A stretch of 64,000 nucleotides of DNA from Vibrio cincinnatiensis DSM 19608 (GTDB lineage Bacteria; Pseudomonadota; Gammaproteobacteria; Enterobacterales; Vibrionaceae). Shown here one piece after another: positions 19,523-26,605 of this stretch. The translations under genes and the position numbers were made by a program. Position 1 is the stretch's first letter; each line of letters begins with the position of its first letter. The DNA lies in contig NZ_FUXB01000012.1 in assembly GCF_900167345.1 (NCBI RefSeq), forward strand, positions 1-64,000, given 5' to 3'. The notes under the pieces are model-generated. The model was given only the letters and a program-made list of their open reading frames with translations, did not search any database and was not told where the DNA came from.

Positions 19523-20186
19523 ATTCTTCTACCTCACTCAAAAAACCTTGGTTGAGTTCCATATGGCGATATTGGGGACGAGAGTGCACCAAATTAATAT
19601 CATGAGTGGCGAGTAAAATCGTCACGCCGGCTCGATTGAATTCCTCAAACAAACGTAAAATACGATTCGACAATTCAGGGTCTAAGTTCCCAGTCGGCTC
19701 ATCGGCCAATAATAACGTCGGCCGGTTAACCACGGCTCGAGCAATCCCTACTCGTTGCTGTTCCCCACCAGATAACTGGCTGGGTAAGCAACGGGCTTTA
19801 TCTAATAAACCGGTTTTATCTAACGCCGCTGAGACGCGCCGCTTTACCTCTTGCTCAGAGATGGACTCGATACGCATCGGGAGTGCGACATTATCAAAAA
19901 CAGAGCGATCCATCAGCAGCCGATGATCTTGAAAAACGATGCCGATATTACGCCGTAGGAAGGGAATGTCTTTATTCGGAATACGGGTAATGTCGTGCCC
20001 ATTGAAGCTGACTTTACCATCGGTTGGCCGCTCAATGGCACAAATCAATTTCAGTAAGGTACTTTTCCCTGCTCCTGAATGCCCACCTAAAAAAGCCATT
20101 TCTCCTCGACGCAAATGAAAATCGACTTTCTGAAGCGCTTGGCGACCACCGCGATAGGCTTTACTGACTTGTTGAAACTTAATCAC
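19512..20186 (-). CDS. ftsE: Cell division ATPase FtsE
   Basis: FtsE is the ABC-type ATPase partner of FtsX. The 224-residue protein has Walker A GGHSGAGKST, the ABC signature LSGGEQQRVGIARA, Walker B LLLADEPTGNLD and the switch His in ATHDINL. The start is GTG at 20184-20186. It lies 88 bp after ftsY in the conserved ftsY-ftsE-ftsX-rpoH order. Confidence 0.96.
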   Translation of the reverse strand: MIKFQQVSKAYRGGRQALQKVDFHLRRGEMAFLGGHSGAGKSTLLKLICAIERPTDGKVSFNGHDITRIPNKDIPFLRRNIGIVFQDHRLLMDRSVFDNVALPMRIESISEQEVKRRVSAALDKTGLLDKARCLPSQLSGGEQQRVGIARAVVNRPTLLLADEPTGNLDPELSNRILRLFEEFNRAGVTILLATHDINLVHSRPQYRHMELNQGFLSEVEEYGH

Positions 20187-20274
20187 CCGTTATTCCCCTA
20201 TAAAACACACGAGAACATCATTTTGATTGCTCACATGCTAAGGCTAAAGTTACTGCTGAAACTCTCGCTGCGTA

Positions 20275-21480
20275 TTATTCGTCTCGGCTAAATAAGGCAT
20301 CAATAAATTCTTGGGTTGAGAATGGACGTAAATCATCTATCCCCTCCCCAACACCGATATAACGGATAGGAATCGTGAATTGATCGGCAATCGCAAAGAT
20401 CACTCCCCCTTTTGCTGTTCCATCCAATTTAGTCAAAGTAATACCCGTTAACGGTGCCGCGTCACTAAAGAGCTTCGCTTGGCTAATCGCATTTTGTCCG
20501 GTTCCTGCATCTAATGTCAGCATGATTTCATGCGGTGCTTGAGGATCGATTTTCTTCATAACTCGGACGATTTTTTTCAGCTCTTCCATCAAGTTCGCTT
20601 TATTTTGCAAACGCCCTGCAGTATCTGCGATCACCACATCAACACCACGAGCTTTTGCCGCTTCAATGGCATCATAAATGACAGAGGCACTGTCTGCCCC
20701 TGTATGTTGCGCAATTACAGGAACTTGGTTGCGTTCCCCCCACACTTGCAGCTGTTCCACCGCTGCCGCTCGGAAAGTATCGCCTGCGGCTAACATCACT
20801 TTCTTACCTTGAGCTTGGAACTGTTTCGCCAGTTTACCAATGGTGGTGGTTTTTCCAACACCATTCACGCCAACCATCAAAATGACATAAGGCGCAACTT
20901 GCTTATCGATCACCAAAGGTTGATCAACTTGGGACAGAATCTCGGCCATTTCTTGCTTAAGTAGCGCATAAAGCGCTTCACCATCGCGCAATTGCTGACG
21001 CGTTGCTTTTTCTGTCAAATTGGCAATAATTTTTAGGGTGGTTTCCATCCCAACATCGGCCATCAAGAGTTGCTCTTCTAACTCTTCAAACAGATCATCA
21101 TCAATTTTTTTGCCCTTAAACAGCCCAAAGAAACCAGAACCGATATTAGCTTTGGTACGGCTAAGGCTACGCTTTAAGCGTACAAAGAAACTTTCTGTGG
21201 GCTTTTCTTGTTCTTGAATACGTGGAACGGGCACTTCGGCTTCGGCTTCGGCTTCGGCTTCGGCTTCGGCTTCGGCTTCGGCTTCGGCTTCGGCTTCGGC
21301 TTCGGCTAATAGAGTCTGTTCTTCCCCTTCACGGTTTTCAACCTCAGTGGGCAATGACTCTTCGATCCATTCATTAGGCGGTGTCGCTTCTGTTTCTAAT
21401 GGGGTTGATGCATTCTGATCCGGCTGTTCATCACCGAAACCGAGCCATGACAATAAGCCACGCTTCTTTTTTTCCGTCAT
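20275..21480 (-). CDS. ftsY: Signal recognition particle receptor FtsY
   Basis: FtsY is the GTPase that docks SRP-ribosome complexes at the inner membrane. The 401-residue protein has an N-terminal membrane-binding stretch (KKKRGLLSWLGFG) and an acidic A domain that includes about 13 Ala-Glu repeats (residues about 57-82). NG domain motifs are GVNGVGKTTTIGKL (P-loop), DTAGRLQNK and TLTKLDGTAKGG. The Ala-Glu block is encoded by 12 perfect tandem copies of a hexanucleotide, so its length may vary between strains. The catalytic domain is intact. Confidence 0.97.
   Translation of the reverse strand: MTEKKKRGLLSWLGFGDEQPDQNASTPLETEATPPNEWIEESLPTEVENREGEEQTLLAEAEAEAEAEAEAEAEAEAEAEAEVPVPRIQEQEKPTESFFVRLKRSLSRTKANIGSGFFGLFKGKKIDDDLFEELEEQLLMADVGMETTLKIIANLTEKATRQQLRDGEALYALLKQEMAEILSQVDQPLVIDKQVAPYVILMVGVNGVGKTTTIGKLAKQFQAQGKKVMLAAGDTFRAAAVEQLQVWGERNQVPVIAQHTGADSASVIYDAIEAAKARGVDVVIADTAGRLQNKANLMEELKKIVRVMKKIDPQAPHEIMLTLDAGTGQNAISQAKLFSDAAPLTGITLTKLDGTAKGGVIFAIADQFTIPIRYIGVGEGIDDLRPFSTQEFIDALFSRDE
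21235..21306. repeat. Hexanucleotide tandem repeat (TTCGGC)12 inside ftsY
   Basis: Twelve perfect copies of TTCGGC (72 bp) lie in frame within ftsY and encode alternating Glu and Ala. The unit is a multiple of three, so slippage would lengthen or shorten the acidic domain without a frameshift. Confidence 0.97.
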
Positions 21481-21682
21481 TTGGGAATATCCTGAGTCTG
21501 ACTAAGCGATAATGTTTCTCTAACCGAATTATTGCGGGTCAGAGAAAGAAAAATGACAAAGCAGTGAAAATTTTTTGCTTCACTTGGTACACTTTGCCAC
21601 TCTATTTAATCCTGCTTTCTGCTTTTCGCTAAGAAACCAGCAGATTGGCTATAATAACACTTATTTAGCGGTCAAAAAATCT

Positions 21683-22282
21683 ATGCGAAAACCTCGCCAG
21701 CAAACCCTATCACAAAAACGCTTACCAAGCGGCCATGTTCGTATTATTAGTGGCCTTTGGCGGGGGAGAAAACTCCCGGTTCATGATGCCCAAGGGCTCC
21801 GTCCAACCACGGATAGGGTAAAGGAAACCTTATTTAATTGGTTAGCGCAGGATATTGCTCACGCAAAATGTCTGGATGTTTTTGCTGGTTCTGGAGGGCT
21901 AGGCTTTGAATGCGCCTCTCGACAAGCTGAGCAAGTCACCATGCTAGAATTAAATCCCACCGCTTATGCTCAGCTCAACCAAAACATTGCGGCTTTAAAG
22001 GCAACCAATATTCATGCCATCAATATCGATGCGGTGGCCTACCTTCAACAAAACGGACAGCCTTTTGACATTGTCTTTATTGATCCCCCTTTTCGTCAGG
22101 GATTACTGAAACAAACCATCGATCTGCTGGAAGAGAAAGGTTGGTTGGCTGAACAGGCGATGATTTACGTTGAAAGTGAAAAAGAGTTAGCACTAACGGC
22201 CTTCCCTGAATCTTGGCAATTACACCGAGAGAAGATAGCAGGACAGGTCTGTTACCGCCTGTTTATTCGCCACCTAAGGTAG
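21683..22282 (+). CDS. rsmD: 16S rRNA (guanine966-N2)-methyltransferase RsmD
   Basis: RsmD methylates G966 of 16S rRNA during 30S assembly. The 199-residue protein has the SAM motif LDVFAGSGGLGFE and the catalytic DPPF tetrapeptide (IDPPFRQG). RIISGLWRGRKLPV is the usual N-terminal family motif. I chose the ATG at 21683; the frame is open further upstream, but that part has no family resemblance. It is divergent from ftsY, as in E. coli. Confidence 0.95.
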   Translation: MRKPRQQTLSQKRLPSGHVRIISGLWRGRKLPVHDAQGLRPTTDRVKETLFNWLAQDIAHAKCLDVFAGSGGLGFECASRQAEQVTMLELNPTAYAQLNQNIAALKATNIHAINIDAVAYLQQNGQPFDIVFIDPPFRQGLLKQTIDLLEEKGWLAEQAMIYVESEKELALTAFPESWQLHREKIAGQVCYRLFIRHLR

Positions 22283-22298
22283 AAGCAAAAGCGCGAAA

Positions 22299-22329
22299 AC
22301 CCAATCACTCAAACACGATGTGATTGGGT
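22299..22329 (-). terminator. Terminator after the YhhN-like gene
   Basis: A 10-bp stem ACCCAATCAC / GTGATTGGGT is followed on the minus strand by TTTTCGCGCTTTT. It may also slow readthrough from convergent rsmD. Confidence 0.65.
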
Positions 22330-22341
22330 GAACCATAATAG

Positions 22342-22962
22342 CTAAAGTACAGAAGCCACAATAAGTCCGTGAGCAAGTAGATAGCTACCTGAAATCCAAT
22401 ACTGGCCGTAAGGCAAAGAGTGCCGATAATCGTGAATCGCCAATAATAAGGCCGATAAGATAAAAATCAGGCTACCAACAAAACCCACTAACGACGCCAA
22501 CGAAGGTAACTTAAGCCACACTTCCCCTGATGCCCACGCCAATTGAACAAGAACCCCCCCCATGATGGTCACGGGAAAAATCAAAGTATCAAGCTGAGGC
22601 AATAAAAGAAAAAAAGCCACGATGCTCGTTGCCAACAAGAGTGCAGGTAGCCACCACACAATGGTTCCGGGAATCTGAATCCAAAATGCTTTGCTATAAC
22701 AAAGCTGCGCGGCTAAAAACGCAAAAAAACAAACTTTCGGCCATTTATCGAGAAGATGTAAACTGTCAGCCAACATTGCCACCATAAGTCCCAACGCCAC
22801 CCAAATTGTCGCACTAGACCAAGCAGGGACTTGCTCCACGAGCATGGCAAACAATAATGCTAGCGTCATATTTTTAAACAACAATGCTTGTTTAACTTTA
22901 TGGTTTTCAAACGCAGAAATGCTGATGAATCCCGATAAGGCGACAGAAATCCAGCCCCACAT
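22342..22962 (-). CDS. YhhN/TMEM86 family membrane protein (lysoplasmalogenase-like)
   Basis: This 206-residue protein has about eight hydrophobic segments. Conserved acidic positions of the YhhN/TMEM86 family are visible in MLADSLHLL and LLLAIHDYR, with the C-terminal SGSYLLAHGLIVAS. Eukaryotic members hydrolyse the vinyl-ether bond of lysoplasmalogens; the substrate of bacterial members is unclear. Start: ATG with AGGT 8 nt upstream. E. coli also places yhhN near rsmD, ftsY and yhhM, as here. Confidence 0.82.
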   Translation of the reverse strand: MWGWISVALSGFISISAFENHKVKQALLFKNMTLALLFAMLVEQVPAWSSATIWVALGLMVAMLADSLHLLDKWPKVCFFAFLAAQLCYSKAFWIQIPGTIVWWLPALLLATSIVAFFLLLPQLDTLIFPVTIMGGVLVQLAWASGEVWLKLPSLASLVGFVGSLIFILSALLLAIHDYRHSLPYGQYWISGSYLLAHGLIVASVL

Positions 22963-23074
22963 GCCGATACCTCTTATGAAATCTGCCGCCAGTGTAGGCT
23001 TGTCAGAAATGAAGTCCAGAAACGAACTGCAAAAATTGGATCTGGATTGCGAATCAACTTCACTTCAAATCTAA

Positions 23075-23590
23075 GGTATTCGAGACGTTAGCGGTTCTTT
23101 ATGCACGCCCCTCCCCAGAAGCAATAGAGAGCAAAAATCATAAAAAACACCATTTTAAACAACTAAATCACTAAATAATTAAGTAATACAAGAGAAATAA
23201 ATTTAAAACGAATAAATCAAATTCCAATAAAAACAATAAAATACTTATTATTTATTAAAAAATGAATAACTGTAAATGATTAATAAAAATAACACCTATA
23301 AAAATAACAATAAGACCAAATTATACTCCTCTGACCAGAAATAGAAAAACATTCACCCTCAAATCTCCACGTCGGCTTTCTTAAAAAATGAGAATTAACC
23401 AAATAATGACAACCAAAGCCAACCACCCACCAAAACCATAACAAGGACAATATTCCAACATTAAATTAACTAAAAAATACAAATAAAAATCAACAAGTTG
23501 AAAAACATTCGAATTAAAACAATACAGAAAGAATAAGAAACAAACAGCCCATAACTCATACTTTACTCTCATGAAAGATCAAGATAAGTC
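23075..23590. other. AT-rich gap with no confident gene
   Basis: About 500 bp are strikingly AT-rich, with long runs of A and of TAAT/AATA words, unlike the flanking genes. There is no hairpin-T terminator, tRNA or recognisable transposase fragment. The only sizeable frame is the doubtful 63-residue minus-strand reading described separately. It could be a decayed insertion, an H-NS-bound silenced region or simple regulatory DNA. Confidence 0.5.
23381..23572 (-). CDS. Doubtful small hydrophobic ORF
   Basis: This 63-codon frame would encode a very hydrophobic peptide with two membrane segments (VCFLFFLYCF and LALVVIIWLILIF) and four cysteines. There is no clear Shine-Dalgarno, and the composition follows that of any AT-rich DNA. 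A second ATG in another frame 12 nt downstream, preceded by GAGAG, would give only 29 residues. I do not recognise it and lean towards its not being a gene. Confidence 0.2.
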   Translation of the reverse strand: MRVKYELWAVCFLFFLYCFNSNVFQLVDFYLYFLVNLMLEYCPCYGFGGWLALVVIIWLILIF

Positions 23591-23630
23591 ACCATAAAGT
23601 GTCTTTTTTAATAGCTTAAGATAGATCCCC

Positions 23631-23660
23631 TTGATCAAGGCTGTAAAGTAGTGCTATTCT
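23631..23660 (+). promoter_or_regulatory. Putative promoter of the 26-residue peptide gene
   Basis: A -35-like TTGATC (23631-23636) and a -10-like TATTCT (23655-23660) are separated by 18 bp. Transcription would start about 30 nt before the small ORF. The -35 lies inside a CCTTGATCAAGG palindrome that could be an operator. Confidence 0.45.
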
Positions 23661-23699
23661 GACAGCACAGGATGAGACAACAAACAGAGGAGCAGTGTT

Positions 23700-23780
23700 A
23701 TGATTTCTTCATCTCAAAAACAGGGATTGGTAATGATTGCAGTCATCGTAGGCTTAATGACACTGCCGTTACTTTACTAA
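23700..23780 (+). CDS. 26-residue single-span membrane peptide
   Basis: This small gene starts at an ATG with a strong AGAGGAG ribosome site 7 nt upstream. It encodes a short polar N terminus (MISSSQKQG) and one hydrophobic helix ending in LPLLY. It has its own promoter-like sequence and is followed 10 bp later by a long perfect terminator hairpin, so it forms a complete single-gene unit. I do not recognise the family. By analogy with other tiny single-span proteins it may modulate a membrane complex, but nothing in the sequence says which one. Confidence 0.72.
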   Translation: MISSSQKQGLVMIAVIVGLMTLPLLY

Positions 23781-23789
23781 CTATCTGTA

Positions 23790-23829
23790 AATAAACAAAA
23801 AGGACGCATTCGCGTCCTTTTTGTTTATT
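23790..23829. terminator. Strong bidirectional terminator
   Basis: An 18-bp perfect inverted repeat has an ATTC loop; its core is AAAAAGGACGC / GCGTCCTTTTT. It ends the small peptide gene and can end the convergent gene at 23876. Confidence 0.9.
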
Positions 23830-23875
23830 TGTCTACTAGAAATTACCTGCGAAAAAAATTCATTTGCCCGTAAAT

Positions 23876-24253
23876 TTACAGAGAGTTAGGAAGGTACTTT
23901 GATACTTCATCCCAGTGGATATAATAAAAAAGCATCGCTGCTAGTGTCATCAATGCCACCAAAGTGAGTGCGACTCGCCATACAAAACGGCCACTACGAG
24001 GCGTCAGCTCTTTTTCACACTCCAGACAAAGGTTAAAAAAAGCGTTCCTATCTTCTAAGTGATAATGATCTTCATGCACGATTTTATTGCGAATGGTCGC
24101 AACATATCTTAATTTTTTAATGATATTGTGGGGTAAACGCTCTTCACAACTAGAAATCAGTTGGTGTAACCCCTTACCTTGCGCATGATATTGCTGACGA
24201 AGCAAGGTTTCTAATCTTCGCGTTCGTAATACAACTTGTTCTATCTCTGACAT
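23876..24253 (-). CDS. DUF4145/HEPN-like protein with C-terminal membrane anchor
   Basis: This 125-residue protein has a helical N-terminal domain (residues about 1-85) resembling the DUF4145/HEPN group. It includes RNKIVHED, which fits the R-x4-H motif of HEPN ribonucleases. One membrane segment follows near residues 93-112 (VALTLVALMTLAAMLFYY). Start: ATG with GGAGG 5 nt upstream. HEPN proteins often act in toxin-antitoxin or RNA-cleaving defence systems, but many are inactive and no antitoxin-like partner is adjacent. Function unknown. Confidence 0.7.
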   Translation of the reverse strand: MSEIEQVVLRTRRLETLLRQQYHAQGKGLHQLISSCEERLPHNIIKKLRYVATIRNKIVHEDHYHLEDRNAFFNLCLECEKELTPRSGRFVWRVALTLVALMTLAAMLFYYIHWDEVSKYLPNSL

Positions 24254-24472
24254 TACTGCCTCCTTGCTTAACTACTCACGCTATTGGGGTATTTTCACCC
24301 ACTCATCAAGATAAGCGCTACTCTCTTGTCAATTAAACCCTGATATCAATAGAGAAATGTGAGATCAACCGAAAAATATCGCTATATAATGACAACTTAT
24401 ACCGATTATTGCAGCAAACTGCTCATAAGATACGACTCACGATTGTCTACAACCTTTACGTTGGAGTAAGCC

Positions 24473-24808
24473 ATGTCCCCTTTATTATTACTCTTGTTCA
24501 GCTTAATCAGTTTACTCATCGCTGGATTATGGCTATTTAGCCGATTTTTTCGTCGCCATATGCAAGGTGAAAATGCCCCACAACGTCGCGCCTTGGTCAC
24601 TATTTTAGACAAACAAATCATCGAAATATCACACCCATTACCCGACCAAGAAAATCAAGAATACTGGATCTATGTTCAAAAAGGGACATTAGGCCCGAAA
24701 AGAGAGTTCCAAGTCGGCCCTCACTATTTCCATGCCTTAACCCCAGGAGATCAAGGTGAACTCACCTACCAAGGGCGCAAATTCCTCCATTTTGCATTAA
24801 CACGCTAA
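24473..24808 (+). CDS. YhhM-like DUF2500 protein
   Basis: This 111-residue protein has an N-terminal membrane helix (residues 1-20) and a small beta-rich domain ending in YFHALTPGDQGELTYQGRKFLHF. This matches E. coli YhhM of the DUF2500 family. No function is established. The ATG has GGAG 7 nt upstream. Its TAA stop overlaps the TAG stop of the convergent acyltransferase gene, leaving no room for a terminator between them. Confidence 0.82.
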   Translation: MSPLLLLLFSLISLLIAGLWLFSRFFRRHMQGENAPQRRALVTILDKQIIEISHPLPDQENQEYWIYVQKGTLGPKREFQVGPHYFHALTPGDQGELTYQGRKFLHFALTR

Positions 24809-25818
24809 GGAAGGAGCCAACGTGTTTTAGCGCTGCGAGAGAGTAAATAGCTGACAGCTAATGCACCACCACCACTGAGCATAACCCACAGAGGGATAAC
24901 CCAAAGAGGATTGCCTTGATACCACCCATAGGTTTTCATCGGCCAAAGAAAAATAGGGTGCAGTAAGTAGATTCCTAAACTGTACTGACTGATGACTCGA
25001 ATAAACGTCTGCAAAGCATTCGGGAGTTTTTCAGCCCAAGCTCGACAAACCACAAAGACCATCACAGCCGCACAAACCACATTCACGGTTTTATAGGATA
25101 ACCAACGACCGACGGTGTAACTGCCCTCTTGCAAACTAAGATGGATAACCGAATACGTAGTTATCCCGAGCGCTGCAATGCCAAACCCAACGGCCACAGA
25201 CACCGTGAGCTTATTCATGGGTAACTTTTGATACAGTAAGTAACCTAAAGGTAAATAACCACTAAATAGCCACCACTGCTGGCTCCAAATCCCCTCAATA
25301 CCGCATAAATATAGCCATGTGGTTAGCAACCATGCCCCCACCCATACATACCAGAACCCATCGTCAACTCGTTGAACCAACCAATGTAAACCGGGAATAA
25401 TGAAATAAAGGGGAATAAAGTAATAGAAAAACCCTAGGTGGTAATAGGTTTCATGCTGAGGAAATGCCACGACGCTTCGCCAAACCATTGCAAGGTCAAA
25501 ACCTCGGGCACTCCAACCTGAAAGGTAAGCATAGAACAACGACCAAATTAAGAAAGGGATAACAACTTTACCTAACCGCCGCTGTAGATAATAGCGCCAC
25601 TGAAAAGGTCGAGGATCACTGAGCATCAAGGCTCCAGAAATGAGAATGAATACCGGTACAGCCCAGCGACTCACACTATTGAGGGTGACCGCTGTCATCC
25701 ATTGGCCATCAGGAATCACTCCTAATCCGTAGCGATAAGGTGCGAGAACATGGATGGTGATCACCGCGAACGCTGCCACACAGCGAAGTAGATCAAAAAA
25801 AATTACGCGCTTTGTCAT
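24805..25818 (-). CDS. Membrane acyltransferase family 3 protein
   Basis: This 337-residue protein has about ten membrane segments. The family-3 acyltransferase hallmark is FFDLLRCVAAFAVITIHV at residues 7-24, with the conserved His at the end, followed by RWAVPVFILISGALML. Members transfer acetyl or other acyl groups to sugars of exported polysaccharides, O-antigen or peptidoglycan; E. coli WecH is an example. The substrate here cannot be read from the sequence, and no surface-polysaccharide cluster is adjacent. Confidence 0.88.
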   Translation of the reverse strand: MTKRVIFFDLLRCVAAFAVITIHVLAPYRYGLGVIPDGQWMTAVTLNSVSRWAVPVFILISGALMLSDPRPFQWRYYLQRRLGKVVIPFLIWSLFYAYLSGWSARGFDLAMVWRSVVAFPQHETYYHLGFFYYFIPLYFIIPGLHWLVQRVDDGFWYVWVGAWLLTTWLYLCGIEGIWSQQWWLFSGYLPLGYLLYQKLPMNKLTVSVAVGFGIAALGITTYSVIHLSLQEGSYTVGRWLSYKTVNVVCAAVMVFVVCRAWAEKLPNALQTFIRVISQYSLGIYLLHPIFLWPMKTYGWYQGNPLWVIPLWVMLSGGGALAVSYLLSRSAKTRWLLP

Positions 25819-25922
25819 GAGTCTTTCTCTTGTTTATCTTCCGAGACCATAAACCATCTCATGGGTGCTTGTGTAAAAACAGCGCTAGCCCAACGTCAAC
25901 TCTTGTTCTATGACAAAGATTA

Positions 25923-25959
25923 ATAGTTATTACCTATTGAAACAATGCACATAATCCCC
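25923..25959 (+). promoter_or_regulatory. Candidate OxyR site upstream of dps
   Basis: ATAG-N7-CTAT-N7-ATGC-N7-CCCC follows the four-tetranucleotide OxyR pattern. The first two elements are perfect, the third half matched, the fourth weak. OxyR activation of dps by peroxide is established in E. coli; here it is predicted. Confidence 0.45.
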
Positions 25960-26045
25960 TTTAAAGTCGGTCATGAGAGGCATATGATGTTTACACGATT
26001 TCAAAGAAATCCACTTAATTCAAAAAACTTAAATGAGGTGAGTGT

Positions 26046-26516
26046 ATGAAAACCAATCTGATCGGCCTAGACAACAACCAAAGCCAACAACTCGCTCAAT
26101 CGTTGAACCGTTTATTGGCTAACTATCAAGTATTTTATATGAATACTCGTGGCTATCACTGGAACATTAAAGGTAAAAAATTCTTTGAATTGCATGCTAA
26201 ATTCGAAGAAATTTATACTGATTTGCAAATCAAAATCGATGAATTGGCCGAACGTATCTTAACCTTGGGTGCGCAACCTCTGCATAGTTTTAGTGATTAC
26301 CTCGCTACAACAGAGATTAAAGAACATACCAATGCCACTGATGCTCAAAGCACCATGCAAGGCTTATTGAATGGTTTTAGTTCACTGATTGCTCAACAAC
26401 GGACTATTTTATCACTAGCCGCTGAAGTCGGTGATGAAGGGACAAGTGCCCAAATGAGTGACTATATTCGTGAACAAGAAAAATTGGTGTGGATGCTGAA
26501 TGCTTGGCTACAATAA
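26046..26516 (+). CDS. dps: Dps-family ferritin-like DNA protection protein
   Basis: Dps forms a 12-subunit shell that oxidises and stores iron and protects DNA under peroxide or starvation. The 156-residue protein has the inter-subunit ferroxidase residues in RGYHWNIKG (His) and HAKFEEIYTDLQIKIDELAERI (Asp, Glu). It lacks a long lysine-rich N-terminal tail, so DNA binding may be weak. The ATG has GAGGTG upstream. A likely OxyR site lies about 90 bp before the start. Confidence 0.93.
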   Translation: MKTNLIGLDNNQSQQLAQSLNRLLANYQVFYMNTRGYHWNIKGKKFFELHAKFEEIYTDLQIKIDELAERILTLGAQPLHSFSDYLATTEIKEHTNATDAQSTMQGLLNGFSSLIAQQRTILSLAAEVGDEGTSAQMSDYIREQEKLVWMLNAWLQ

Positions 26517-26552
26517 ATCCATATCCATGAATGAATAATTATTAATGATTAG

Positions 26553-26599
26553 GCTGGCGGTATAAGCTCCCCAAAGACAGGCTCTTACCGTCAGCCGCT
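26553..26599. terminator. Terminator hairpin between dps and the EAL-HDOD gene
   Basis: GCTGGCGGTA (26553-26562) pairs with TACCGTCAGC (26586-26595), with further pairing of AAG/CTT inside, followed by CGCTTTT. It lies between convergent genes. Confidence 0.6.
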
Positions 26600-26605
26600 T
26601 TTCGA

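Noticed and set aside
23617..23642. Possible FNR site around the TTGATCAA palindrome before the small peptide gene
   Set aside because: FNR needs TTGAT-N4-ATCAA; here the half-sites abut, and the alternative TTAAG-N4-ATCCC matches only 6 of 10 bases.
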